From Arachidicoccus ginsenosidivorans (GTDB lineage Bacteria > Bacteroidota > Bacteroidia > Chitinophagales > Chitinophagaceae): a DNA stretch of 64,000 nucleotides. How positions within the stretch are numbered: position 1 is the stretch's first letter; every line of letters begins with the position of its first letter. Where the stretch lies: assembly GCF_007971385.1 (NCBI RefSeq), contig NZ_CP042434.1, forward strand, positions 1,736,001 to 1,800,000, in the 5' to 3' direction. Below, in pieces: positions 18,806 through 27,907 of this stretch. A program made the position numbers and the translations under genes. The notes under the pieces were generated by a model. The model saw nothing but the letters and a program-made list of their open reading frames with translations. It searched no databases and was not told where the DNA came from.

Positions 18806-19711
18806 ATGATTAATCATCAACATTCCCCATTTCCGTCATTGGAGGAGGGATTTATCGGTCAGAAAAGAATCGTATTACCTCCAGATATACAAACAAAAGA
18901 GGCGCAAAACAAACTAATCCAACAATTTTATCTAACGGCAATTGGTTACTATCCTAATGCCAAACACCATAAAATCCACAGGCCGGAAGGGGCCCCCGAT
19001 TTTATATTTATTTATTGTGCAACAGGAGAAGGATCTATAATCATCAATGGTTTACAATACGAGCTAACACCAAACACCTATTTTATACTTCCACCAAATA
19101 CTCAACATCAGTATAATAGCAGTGCGGATTCTCCCTGGACCATTTATTGGGCGCATTTTAATGGACCAACCGCAAAGGCTCTTGTTAAGCGCAGTATCGG
19201 GTCCAATAAAGAATTGCAGATCAAACATTTTGCATTTAATGAACAAATATTCCATTTGTTCGATCAGACCATGTCCATGTTTGAGCATAATTATACGACT
19301 GCTCAACTTGAAATCACAAACCTCAATTTTCTACATTTCCTGTCCAGATTCATTTACCATGAGCAAATAAATCATAATATTTACGATAATGACAATATCA
19401 GTCAATCCATTCAGTATATGAAAGACAACCTGTCTAAGTCACTTACGCTCGACGAACTTGCATTCAAATCAGGACTTTCAGCCTCCCATTTTGCATTATT
19501 ATTTAAGAAGAAAATGGGGCTTCCTCCCATCCATTATTTCAACCAGCTTAAAATTCAAAAGTCTTGTCAGTATTTATATTTCACAAAAACCTCCATAAAA
19601 ATAATATGTCAGGAGCTCGGCTTTGACGACCCTTATTATTTTTCAAGGTTATTTAAGAAATGTATGGGTGTATCACCTTATCATTATCGAAAAACCCACA
19701 ACCCGGACTAA
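18806..19711 (+). CDS. AraC family regulator (cupin sensor plus double HTH), divergent from SusC
   Basis: The 301-residue protein has an N-terminal cupin sensor domain (about 50-170) with the shared signatures FYLTAIGYYPNAKHH, FIFIYCATGEG and PWTIYWAHFNGPT. The C-terminal AraC HTH pair (about 200-300) has LTLDELAFKSGLS, FALLFKKKMGLPPIHYF and LGFDDPYYFSRLFKKCMG. It faces away from the alpha-galactoside SusC gene across 531 bp, the usual place for a PUL activator. It ends 32 bp from the stop of the next AraC gene, with which it is convergent. Confidence 0.88.
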   Translation: MINHQHSPFPSLEEGFIGQKRIVLPPDIQTKEAQNKLIQQFYLTAIGYYPNAKHHKIHRPEGAPDFIFIYCATGEGSIIINGLQYELTPNTYFILPPNTQHQYNSSADSPWTIYWAHFNGPTAKALVKRSIGSNKELQIKHFAFNEQIFHLFDQTMSMFEHNYTTAQLEITNLNFLHFLSRFIYHEQINHNIYDNDNISQSIQYMKDNLSKSLTLDELAFKSGLSASHFALLFKKKMGLPPIHYFNQLKIQKSCQYLYFTKTSIKIICQELGFDDPYYFSRLFKKCMGVSPYHYRKTHNPD

Positions 19712-19743
19712 CCTATAAAATATAATTATATTATCTGCTTCTA

Positions 19744-20694
19744 TTAAACTGCCATTAGTGAATGCTTAATCCCCAGGCCAATTGTAGGAACCCCCGTATT
19801 TCTCTGTGCAGACCTGTGCAAGGATTTATAGGCTAATGGAGATACGCGCATATGTTTTTTAAAAAGACGTGAAAAATGAAAAGGATCATCATAACCAATC
19901 GCATCCGCGACTTCCTTCACTTTCAGACCTCTTTCCTTGAGTAAGGAACAGGCACTTTGTAATTTCAATTGAATAAAGTACTCTAAAGGTGCAAGACCCA
20001 TGGCTTTTCTGAATAAGGACGAAAAATAAGAAACGGACAAATGATGACGTTCCGCTAGATCCTCCACTGAAAGTTTTTCGTGAATCATTTTTTTCATGTA
20101 GTTTACCGTTTCACTGATCCAGTGTTCACTCTGATCCTTTTGATCCTCTTGAGCAGGAAATAGAAAAGATCCAAGAAAGTGATATAAACAAAAATTTGCC
20201 TGTAAATAATTGGAATAAGTACGAGGCTTATTCAGCAAATGATACATTTCTTCCCATAAATCGATTCCTTTTTGATTGCCCCCTACATCCGTTGGGGAGA
20301 TAAACGGATCCAAACCAAAGGAATCATTGAATGAGTGGATATTCTGGCCATCAAAATGTGCTATGTAAACACCCCAAAATCCATCATCTTGCGCACCATA
20401 TTCCACCCTTAAGCCCGTTGCAGGAATCAACACATATTGATTAGGGTTGATGCAATGGACTCGATCTCCAATGCTGAACCATCCGCATCCACTAGTGCAA
20501 TACAGCAGAATATTAAAACTTATGCCATTTTGAAAAATCTGGTGGTGATTAAAGGCTTTAGGTAAATTTGCCAGATACGTGACAAAGAATTGACTTACAA
20601 AAGAATTTTCAGCTACAAAATCCACGTATACATCATTAGTAAACTGAATGGCTCTTTCGAATGGCTGTTGCGCTGCATTTTGATTTGTATTCAT
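19744..20694 (-). CDS. AraC family regulator (third paralogue)
   Basis: I prefer the ATG at 20694 (MNTNQNAAQ, AGG 5-8 bases upstream); an in-frame ATG at 20739 would add 15 residues. The product has 316 residues. The cupin sensor contains FFVTYLANLPKAF, ILLYCTSGCGWFSIG and VYIAHFDGQN. The C-terminal HTH pair contains LSVEDLAERHHLS, YFSSLFRKAMGLAPLEYF and IGYDDPFHFSRLFKKHM. The tail carries a 25-residue extension beyond the HTH. It is convergent with the preceding AraC gene. A (CTATC) tandem repeat sits upstream. It could serve either PUL. Confidence 0.87.
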   Translation of the reverse strand: MNTNQNAAQQPFERAIQFTNDVYVDFVAENSFVSQFFVTYLANLPKAFNHHQIFQNGISFNILLYCTSGCGWFSIGDRVHCINPNQYVLIPATGLRVEYGAQDDGFWGVYIAHFDGQNIHSFNDSFGLDPFISPTDVGGNQKGIDLWEEMYHLLNKPRTYSNYLQANFCLYHFLGSFLFPAQEDQKDQSEHWISETVNYMKKMIHEKLSVEDLAERHHLSVSYFSSLFRKAMGLAPLEYFIQLKLQSACSLLKERGLKVKEVADAIGYDDPFHFSRLFKKHMRVSPLAYKSLHRSAQRNTGVPTIGLGIKHSLMAV

Positions 20695-20777
20695 TGAACC
20701 TAAATTTAAAATATTAAACGAGTCCCGCAAACTCAGCATATTTGGGCTGAGATAATCATGATCGCATTAAACATTTT

Positions 20778-20801
20778 CTATCCTATCCTATCCTATCCTA
20801 C
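20778..20801. repeat. CTATC tandem repeat (about 4.6 copies) upstream of an AraC gene
   Basis: Four consecutive CTATC units followed by CTAC lie 84 bp upstream of the preferred AraC start codon (39 bp upstream of the alternative start). Copy number in such 5-bp repeats can vary by slippage, and it would change promoter spacing if it lies between promoter elements. That role is a guess. Confidence 0.7.
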
Positions 20802-20926
20802 TCACAAATGTAAACAGAAAAAGTTAAAGCGGCCAAAAAAAATTTAGGAAATTAACAATCAACCATTTAAGGCCTAAAATCCCTTCATTCTAAGATATTA
20901 GACATTGAAAAATTATCAAAAACTAT

Positions 20927-21943
20927 TTATAAGGAGGTGCGTCTGATGAGTACTGTCGGAATGATCTCTCTGATTGGTTCGCGATTTAACACAAAATCAG
21001 CGGCCTTTTTGGCCATTAACGGAAAATCTGTAGAATAAGTGGTGATTCCATCACAAATTATCTCTTTTACAATATCATCGTTATGTGACAGAATGCCTAC
21101 GTCTTTTCCGATAACAAGGTTTTGGAGTTTACAATCTTTCAACATAGCCCACAACTCTGTATTATTGATGGTAAAATACACACCACCCTTCTTTAAAGAA
21201 CCTGGGATATATTCAGCACAAATTTCATGAGGAATAGCAAAGTCGCGAACAAATTTATTAAATGCCTTTAAAATTTCAATAGGTGTATCAGAGGCCGGCC
21301 GGTGATAATAAAACATCTTTTTAAATTTCCGTATGGTGTCTGCCAACTCTGAAAAAGCAAGATAGCTTGCTTTTTTAAATTCTTGAGTTACATAATTAAA
21401 GTCCACATCCAGCTTTTCATACCGATCTATCATCAAAAACTTATCCATTGGCAAGGTCATGAGGATATCTGCAGTTTTCTCATTAGGAATCGGCGCTACA
21501 ACATACATTCCATATTTCCCTCTGATTGACGCGATGACATTCTCGAAAACCATTATATTATTGTGATGGAAAAAGACGTCTATCTGTATGTTTTCTCCCA
21601 GGCGATTACGGAAGGTTTTATAGAAGGTCTCTTGAAAAGTATCAAAAGCAAACAAAACTAAAGCAACCCTAAGTTCTTGCTGTACATTTTTATTCGAAAC
21701 AAAAAAACCAACCCGGTTTTTAGATTCTACAACTCCTCTGCGAACCAATTCTTTATAACCTTTTGCAATCGTTTCTCTAGCATAATTTGTTTCCTTCATA
21801 AACTCATTTACTGAAGGTAGCTTATCCCCTTGTACAAGCGATTTATTATGAATCGCATTTAAAATACCTTGTATAAACTGTTCATGTTTAGACATATCCA
21901 ACACATTACTCAGTTTACGAAATTCTTTAAATACATCTTCCAT
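20927..21943 (-). CDS. GntR family regulator with periplasmic-binding-protein-like sensor domain
   Basis: The 338-residue protein starts with a GntR winged HTH (about 15-85: SLVQGDKLPSVNEFMKETN, ARETIAKGYKELVRRGVVES). A LacI/PBP1-like effector domain (about 95-335) follows, with YVVAPIPNEKTADIL, FLMIDRY and a closing IPTVLIRRTSL. This GntR-plus-LacI-like sensor architecture is used by Bacteroidetes regulators of sugar catabolism, including the FucR group. With two fucosidase genes in the adjacent PUL, a fucose-responsive role is a reasonable inference but not shown. The gene is 191 bp downstream of a sodium:solute symporter gene on the same strand, and the gap holds repeated operator-like sites. 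Confidence 0.88.
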   Translation of the reverse strand: MEDVFKEFRKLSNVLDMSKHEQFIQGILNAIHNKSLVQGDKLPSVNEFMKETNYARETIAKGYKELVRRGVVESKNRVGFFVSNKNVQQELRVALVLFAFDTFQETFYKTFRNRLGENIQIDVFFHHNNIMVFENVIASIRGKYGMYVVAPIPNEKTADILMTLPMDKFLMIDRYEKLDVDFNYVTQEFKKASYLAFSELADTIRKFKKMFYYHRPASDTPIEILKAFNKFVRDFAIPHEICAEYIPGSLKKGGVYFTINNTELWAMLKDCKLQNLVIGKDVGILSHNDDIVKEIICDGITTYSTDFPLMAKKAADFVLNREPIREIIPTVLIRRTSL

Positions 21944-22019
21944 CTATAAGAGGTGTTCCATTACGTTAAAATTAAATTCCAAGATTGCATCAGTAACGAT
22001 TTAATTAGATCATTACTAT

Positions 22020-22048
22020 TATACTACTCTATACTACTCAAAAGTATA
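22020..22048. promoter_or_regulatory. Candidate operator in front of the GntR gene
   Basis: Two back-to-back copies of TATACTACTC (22020-22039) overlap an inverted repeat TATACT-N7-AGTATA (22030-22048). The site lies 77-105 bp upstream of the GntR start codon, where an autoregulatory operator would be expected. Binding by this regulator is inferred from position only. Confidence 0.4.
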
Positions 22049-22134
22049 AAAAACATTTGAAGACCGCCTATTTTTTTTAAACACTTAAAATTACCAATGC
22101 CTGAACGTAGAAACAATCGGATTTAATGTCCCTA

Positions 22135-23748
22135 CTATTGGGAGGCAATCCCCAACGGTGAAAACAATACAAAGATGGCCAACATAAGCAAAATGAGTAT
22201 AATCGAAAAAACATGGCGTCCTTTCCAGGGCTGAATAGAAACAAAATTATTAAGTTGCTGTTTATAAGGAACTTGCAATGGATAGATCTTACCAATAATT
22301 AACATAATAATGCATGTTATCCCAAACAAAATCGCCAAAAGGTGTAAAAAATGGATTTTGACAGGTAATATGGTTTCTAATACACCATAACTCACCGTAA
22401 AAAACAACAACCCGAATTTTGCTGCTATTGGTGGCACTTTTTTGGTAAGGAAACCCACTACAATAATTGTAAATATGGGTAAACTGAAAAAGCCATTAAC
22501 GGTTTGAACATAATTATAAAAACCATTCTTGGCAAAAAAGATAAAAGGAGCAATGCTTACCGCACAAAAACAAACCAATAATTCAAATCGTTTGGCCATT
22601 TTTAGCAATTGTCCTTCTGTTATCTGATCCCCCTTTTTTTCTAGCCAGGGTTTATATATGTTTAAGGTAAATAAAGTCGAAGCGCTATTTAAGCCCGCAT
22701 TAAAAGTGGTCAAACTGGCGCCAAAAACAATGGCTGCCAGATATCCTATCAAATATGGCGGGGAAGTCAGCCGGACAAGAGCAGGGAACACAGAGGCCGT
22801 ATTATCCAACCTAAACAAGAGATGGACAGCAATTAATCCAGGTATATTCAACATCAAAATAGATAAAATTTTACCAAAACAAGCAACTACAATTCCCTTT
22901 TGACAAGTGGCCAGATCCTTTGATGCAAGTACCTGTTGAACAATATATTGCTCAGTGCCCCAATAGTACAGGTTCATTAAAAGCATTCCAGTAAATAATG
23001 TAGCAAAAGGGACGGAATCACTTTGGCTACCAATACTATTTAAATGATTTGTCTTACTTGCTAATATTGATTCAATACCCTGATGCCAATCGCCATTGCC
23101 CAAATATTTAAGCGCAAAATAGGGCAAGGCAATGCCACCTACGAAAATGCCGATTCCTAATAAGGTATCTGAAACAGCAATGGCCCTTATACCACCTAAA
23201 ACAGCATATAGACAACCAACTAGCCCCATAAACCAAATAATAATCCACAGAGAAGCCCAATAATCCATATGCCATACCTCAGACAACTTAAATAAACCAT
23301 TAAAAGCTACCGCTCCGGTATACAATACAGACGGCAGAAGATTAACTACATAACTTATTAGAAATATAGTTGTTACAACTCTTTTGGTACTTTTATCATA
23401 TCTAGCCTCCAAATAATCAGGTGTAGTTGTTATACCAGTCTTTAAATAAATAGGCATAAAGAATTCTGACACAACAAGCATGGCTAAAACAGAGGTCAGC
23501 CCCCATGCCATTACAGACATGTTATTCGTATATACCAACTCATTCTCCCCTATTATGGTGGCTGTATTGATGTTGGAAAACAAAAGCGCCCCTCCAATCA
23601 ACATAAAATTAAGGCTACGGTTAGCCAAAAACAGCGAATTAACAGTTTTAATTTTATGCCTTTTTATCTTATGCCATGCCAATAATGCAGTAAAAGATAA
23701 AAAGATCAGGAAAACAGAAAAAGAAAGCCAATCCATATTATTTATCAA
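22135..23748 (-). CDS. Sodium:solute symporter family (SSS/SLC5) transporter, probable sugar importer
   Basis: The 537-residue protein is hydrophobic throughout, with about 13-14 predicted membrane helices. It carries SSS family features: NINTATIIGENELVY near helix 1, YLEARYDKSTKRV, GGIRAIAVSDTLLGIGIF, and YWGTEQYIVQQVLASKD in the central core. It should import a sugar or related solute with Na+ across the inner membrane. A second ATG (MDWLSF) 12 bp downstream is an alternative start. It lies between the GntR gene and the second PUL and is divergent from the latter, so monosaccharide uptake for that PUL is the likely role. Confidence 0.9.
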   Translation of the reverse strand: MINNMDWLSFSVFLIFLSFTALLAWHKIKRHKIKTVNSLFLANRSLNFMLIGGALLFSNINTATIIGENELVYTNNMSVMAWGLTSVLAMLVVSEFFMPIYLKTGITTTPDYLEARYDKSTKRVVTTIFLISYVVNLLPSVLYTGAVAFNGLFKLSEVWHMDYWASLWIIIWFMGLVGCLYAVLGGIRAIAVSDTLLGIGIFVGGIALPYFALKYLGNGDWHQGIESILASKTNHLNSIGSQSDSVPFATLFTGMLLMNLYYWGTEQYIVQQVLASKDLATCQKGIVVACFGKILSILMLNIPGLIAVHLLFRLDNTASVFPALVRLTSPPYLIGYLAAIVFGASLTTFNAGLNSASTLFTLNIYKPWLEKKGDQITEGQLLKMAKRFELLVCFCAVSIAPFIFFAKNGFYNYVQTVNGFFSLPIFTIIVVGFLTKKVPPIAAKFGLLFFTVSYGVLETILPVKIHFLHLLAILFGITCIIMLIIGKIYPLQVPYKQQLNNFVSIQPWKGRHVFSIILILLMLAIFVLFSPLGIASQ

Positions 23749-24618
23749 TGAGTTTAGTAAAATAAATCATTCTTAAAATAAAAATAAAATAAAAAGTAAG
23801 TCAGTATACACAATTTCTCATTCAGCAAAAATTGTAGCCATGGATTAAATTTATAATATGCATCCTGCATTAATTTTTCAATGCAATTACAACAATCATA
23901 TTTTTTCAAACTACTAATATTTTGCTGTTCAATTCTCCTGAAAAATGACATTTTTTATTAAGTGTTTCAATTTCTGAACTCACTTAGAGCATCTCCCATT
24001 AAAGGCCAAAATAATAACAAATATTAATAACTTAATACAAAAGCAAAAAATATATACAATTAAAAGCAAGATTCTTAAGTGAAAACGAAAAAAATCACCT
24101 CATCAGGCAAAACATAAATTTAACAAGAATGGCTACGATCTTCAGAACAAAAAAAATAAACACAGAATAATCCATTAAAATAATCGAATTAGCCATTTTT
24201 AATACAATGTCTGTAGGATACCTTCGATCTGTAAAAGAAACCTTAATAAAAATATGTATCCATTTTTAATCACTCAACTAAAGGTAATTGAGAATTTGCG
24301 TAAAATGTAATATGAGAATAAAAAGTTGGAAATAGTTCTTTATGTAAAATCAATTGAATACCAAGTTTATACAATCACCGGCCGAAAGAAAAAACTAAAA
24401 TGGCAATTATTAAGAATAATGAGAATCCTTTTTATAGAGAAAACTAACCATATTAAATGCGAGATATTGAATACACAGAAAATCTTTTGCTAAGGATTAA
24501 AAATTAGCGTTTGAGACAGAAGTCTCAATGATCCACCTCAAATAAAACACCATTTTTATAATACAAAACAAATTAATCAAAAAAGAGCAAATTGTATAAT
24601 TATTAAAACAAACTGAAA
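23749..24618. other. AT-rich divergent intergenic region between symporter and second SusC
   Basis: The 870 bp contain no credible gene and no RNA gene that I recognise. The sequence is strongly AT-rich with many A-runs. It must carry the promoter of the 24619-39428 PUL operon and that of the symporter. I could not identify a convincing TAnnTTTG element on either strand, nor copies of the TATACTACTC motif found upstream of the GntR gene. Confidence 0.5.
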
Positions 24619-27600
24619 ATGCTGAAATTATTCAAGAAATATTTTGGATACCAAAACAACTTGCTTGTTCTGACAAAGCAAAATAATTGCCTTCACGTAT
24701 TTACTATTAAAAAAGGTAGACTAATTATGTCTTCCCTGTTTATTTTCATGTTGCTACTAACAATTCAGAGTTCCGCACAAAATACCAGCAAACAAAAAAT
24801 AATAACAATTACAGGAGTCGTAACAGATTCTACTGGAAGGGAGTTACAAGGAGTGAGCGTAATAAACAAAGCAAAAAAGAATAGTGGGACATTTACGGAT
24901 ACTCATGGAAAATATGTATTAGATGTCACCCCTGGCTCTCCAATTACATTTTCTTATGTTGGCTACACAGATCAACAAACAATTGCATCCGACACCATGC
25001 ATGTGCTGAATATTGTTTTAAAGGCAGTAGCCTCCAATATTTCAGATGTCGTCGTAACGGCCTTTGGTAGAAAGGAAAGAAGAGAAGCAGTAGTAGGCTC
25101 TGTTACAACCATTAACCCAGCTGAACTCAAGATTCCAGCCAGCAACCTTACCAATGCATTAGCAGGTAAAGTAGCAGGTGTCATCGCTTATCAACGAAGT
25201 GGACAACCGGGGTTTGATAATTCCAACTTCTTTGTCCGCGGTGTTACAACAAATGGCTATAGTGCAAATCCTTTGATATTGGTTGACAATATTGAGTTGA
25301 GTGCAAATGATTTGGCCCGGTTACAAGTTGATGATATAGCCAGCTTTTCGATCTTGAAAGACGCAAGCGCAGCTGCACTCTATGGGGCTAGAGGGGCAAA
25401 TGGTGTTATTTTAATTACTACCAAAGAGGGAAAAATAGGGAAAGCAAGTATTAATTTACGTGTAGAGAGTTCTATTTCAAAACCAACAAAAAATCTTAAA
25501 CTCTCAGACCCAATTACTTATATGAATGAGTACAATGAAGCAGTAACCACCAGATTCCCTTTACAAACACCTGCCTTTACGCCTAATCAAATATTAAATA
25601 CAAAAGGCACACTAAGCCATGCACCTGGCAGCAGCCCATATATCTATCCAGCTGTAGATTGGATGAAAACGTTATTCAAAAGCCAGACAACAACTGATCG
25701 CGCAAACTTCAGTGCAAATGGGGGTAGCCAATTTGCCAAATATTACATTGCAGGTTCCTATTCCCGAGATAATGGTATCTTAGAAGTTAACCCGATTAAT
25801 AACTTCAATTCTGGGATAAAGTTTGAGAATTACCAACTTAGAGCCAATGTAAATTTTGCCGTGACCACTACAACCAATGTAGAAGTTAGACTATGGGGCA
25901 ACTTTAATGATTATACGGGACCAATTACCAGTAATTCGGATGGATTTGCAACGGACCTTTACTCTAAAGCATTACATACCAGCCCAGTAGCATTTCCAGC
26001 TTATTACCTGCCAGACAGCGCAAATCTATTAACAAAGCATATTCTATTTGGTAATAACACAAGCGTAAATGGAAATTTATTAGATAATCCTTATGCTGAT
26101 TTAATGCGTGGATACAAAAATTCTTCAGAATCCAGGCTTTCTGCTCAATTTGAGTTGAATCAAAAATTAGATTTTATCACAAAAGGACTGAGTTTCAAAG
26201 GTATATTCAGTACAAACAGATATTCCTATTTTGATATTACAAGGCAATATGCTCCATTTTATTATGATATAAGCAGTTTTAATCCACATACGAATGAGTA
26301 TGTACTTAATTGGATAAATAGTGAACCAGGCCAAGCTAGAGAGTTTCTAGATTATTCTGCGGGGCCTAAAACAGTTACCTCCTATATATACTTACAAGGA
26401 ACATTGGATTACAGTCGAACATTTGACAAACACAATATTGGCGCCACCCTCATAGGAACAAGAGAACAAACTCAATATGGCGACGCAGGTGACTTATTAG
26501 GGTCCCTTCCATATAGAAATTTAGGCATTTCCGGTAGAGCATCATATTCCTATGATAACCGCTATTTTGTCGAATTTAATTTTGGTTATAATGGCTCCGA
26601 AAGATTCGCTGAAGAACATCGCTTCGGCTTCTTCCCTACCATTGGAGCCGGATGGGTTATTTCAAATGAAAAATTTTGGCAGGGAGGAATTGCTGATATT
26701 ATCACCAGACTAAAAATCAGGGGTAGCTATGGAATGGTTGGTAATGACAATATCGGTAGCCAAAGGTTCTTTTATCTTTCAAACGTTTCTCCTGATGGCG
26801 GACCTGGTGCCTCCTTTGGAACCTCAAATGGTTTTTCCCTAAATGGAACAACTATTACAGCTTATCCCAATCCTGATATTACATGGGAAAAATCAAGAAA
26901 ATCAAATTTGGCTCTTGAAATGACTTTACTTAAGCGATTAAATATAACAGCTGAAATTTACCATGAATATAGGTACGATATTCTAAACAGCAGGGGCTAT
27001 ATTCCAGTAACCGCCGGATTCGAAACATCGGCAGCCGCCAATTTACTAGCCAATATTGGCAAGGTATCATCTCAAGGGCTGGACTTGAATTTGGACTACA
27101 AACAGAATTTTACAAAAGACTTCTGGGCTCAGGCCATGGGGAATTTAACGATCACCTCCAACAAATTAATATACGACGAAGAGCCTGATTATAGATACGC
27201 TTATCAGTTTGGCTATGGACTACCCTTAAATCAACCACGTGGTTATATTGCCGAAAGGCTGTTTGTGGATGACAAAGAGGCGCAAAATTCACCTGACCAA
27301 TCCTTTGGAGGAACCATTCCGGTTATGGGTGGTGATATAAAATATAGAGATGTCAATGGCGACGGCGTCATTGACGCTGATGATCAGGTGCCGATAGGAT
27401 TACCCACGGTTCCACAAATCATATACGGATTTGGTTTTTCAGTAGGATATAAAAGCTTTGATTTAAGCTTGTTTTTTCAAGGATTAGCCAGAGAGTCCTT
27501 CTTTATTGATCAAAATGCCACGGCTCCCTTTATAAACAATTCTCAATTATTACAGGAATATGCAAACAACCATTGGACCGAAGAAAACCAGAACCTTTAC

Positions 27601-27888
27601 GCTTTATGGCCTCGTCTGTCTCCAGTAGAAATTCCAAATAATAACCAAAATAGTACCTGGTGGCTTAGAGACGGAAGTTTTTTAAGACTAAAATCAGCTG
27701 AAGTCGGCTATACGCTTCCCACAAAATGGACGAAGCACGCAGCGATAAAAAATCTGCGCATCTATTTTAGCGGATTGAACCTGTTGACATTAAGTAGCTT
27801 TAAAATGTGGGATCCTGAATTATCAGGAAACGGATTTTCTTATCCTGTACAAAAAGTTATTAATCTAGGCATCAATATGAATTTCTAA
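24619..27888 (+). CDS. SusC/RagA-family TonB-dependent receptor (second PUL)
   Basis: The 1089-residue protein is intact. It has a long N-terminal leader with a hydrophobic signal (about 37-54, ending near QSSAQ), a carboxypeptidase-regulatory-like domain (ITGVVTDSTGRELQGVSV ... FSYVGYTD), then the plug (LTNALAGKVAGVIAYQ, FFVRGVTT, FSILKDASAAALYGARG, ANGVILITTKEGK) and a 22-strand-type barrel ending in NLGINMNF. It is the outer-membrane oligosaccharide channel for the fucosyl-glycan PUL and works with the SusD protein encoded 19 bp downstream. The extended N-terminus before the signal is longer than usual; the internal ATG at MSSLF is an alternative start. Confidence 0.95.
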   Translation: MLKLFKKYFGYQNNLLVLTKQNNCLHVFTIKKGRLIMSSLFIFMLLLTIQSSAQNTSKQKIITITGVVTDSTGRELQGVSVINKAKKNSGTFTDTHGKYVLDVTPGSPITFSYVGYTDQQTIASDTMHVLNIVLKAVASNISDVVVTAFGRKERREAVVGSVTTINPAELKIPASNLTNALAGKVAGVIAYQRSGQPGFDNSNFFVRGVTTNGYSANPLILVDNIELSANDLARLQVDDIASFSILKDASAAALYGARGANGVILITTKEGKIGKASINLRVESSISKPTKNLKLSDPITYMNEYNEAVTTRFPLQTPAFTPNQILNTKGTLSHAPGSSPYIYPAVDWMKTLFKSQTTTDRANFSANGGSQFAKYYIAGSYSRDNGILEVNPINNFNSGIKFENYQLRANVNFAVTTTTNVEVRLWGNFNDYTGPITSNSDGFATDLYSKALHTSPVAFPAYYLPDSANLLTKHILFGNNTSVNGNLLDNPYADLMRGYKNSSESRLSAQFELNQKLDFITKGLSFKGIFSTNRYSYFDITRQYAPFYYDISSFNPHTNEYVLNWINSEPGQAREFLDYSAGPKTVTSYIYLQGTLDYSRTFDKHNIGATLIGTREQTQYGDAGDLLGSLPYRNLGISGRASYSYDNRYFVEFNFGYNGSERFAEEHRFGFFPTIGAGWVISNEKFWQGGIADIITRLKIRGSYGMVGNDNIGSQRFFYLSNVSPDGGPGASFGTSNGFSLNGTTITAYPNPDITWEKSRKSNLALEMTLLKRLNITAEIYHEYRYDILNSRGYIPVTAGFETSAAANLLANIGKVSSQGLDLNLDYKQNFTKDFWAQAMGNLTITSNKLIYDEEPDYRYAYQFGYGLPLNQPRGYIAERLFVDDKEAQNSPDQSFGGTIPVMGGDIKYRDVNGDGVIDADDQVPIGLPTVPQIIYGFGFSVGYKSFDLSLFFQGLARESFFIDQNATAPFINNSQLLQEYANNHWTEENQNLYALWPRLSPVEIPNNNQNSTWWLRDGSFLRLKSAEVGYTLPTKWTKHAAIKNLRIYFSGLNLLTLSSFKMWDPELSGNGFSYPVQKVINLGINMNF

Positions 27889-27907
27889 GACTAAAAAAAA
27901 CATTGAT

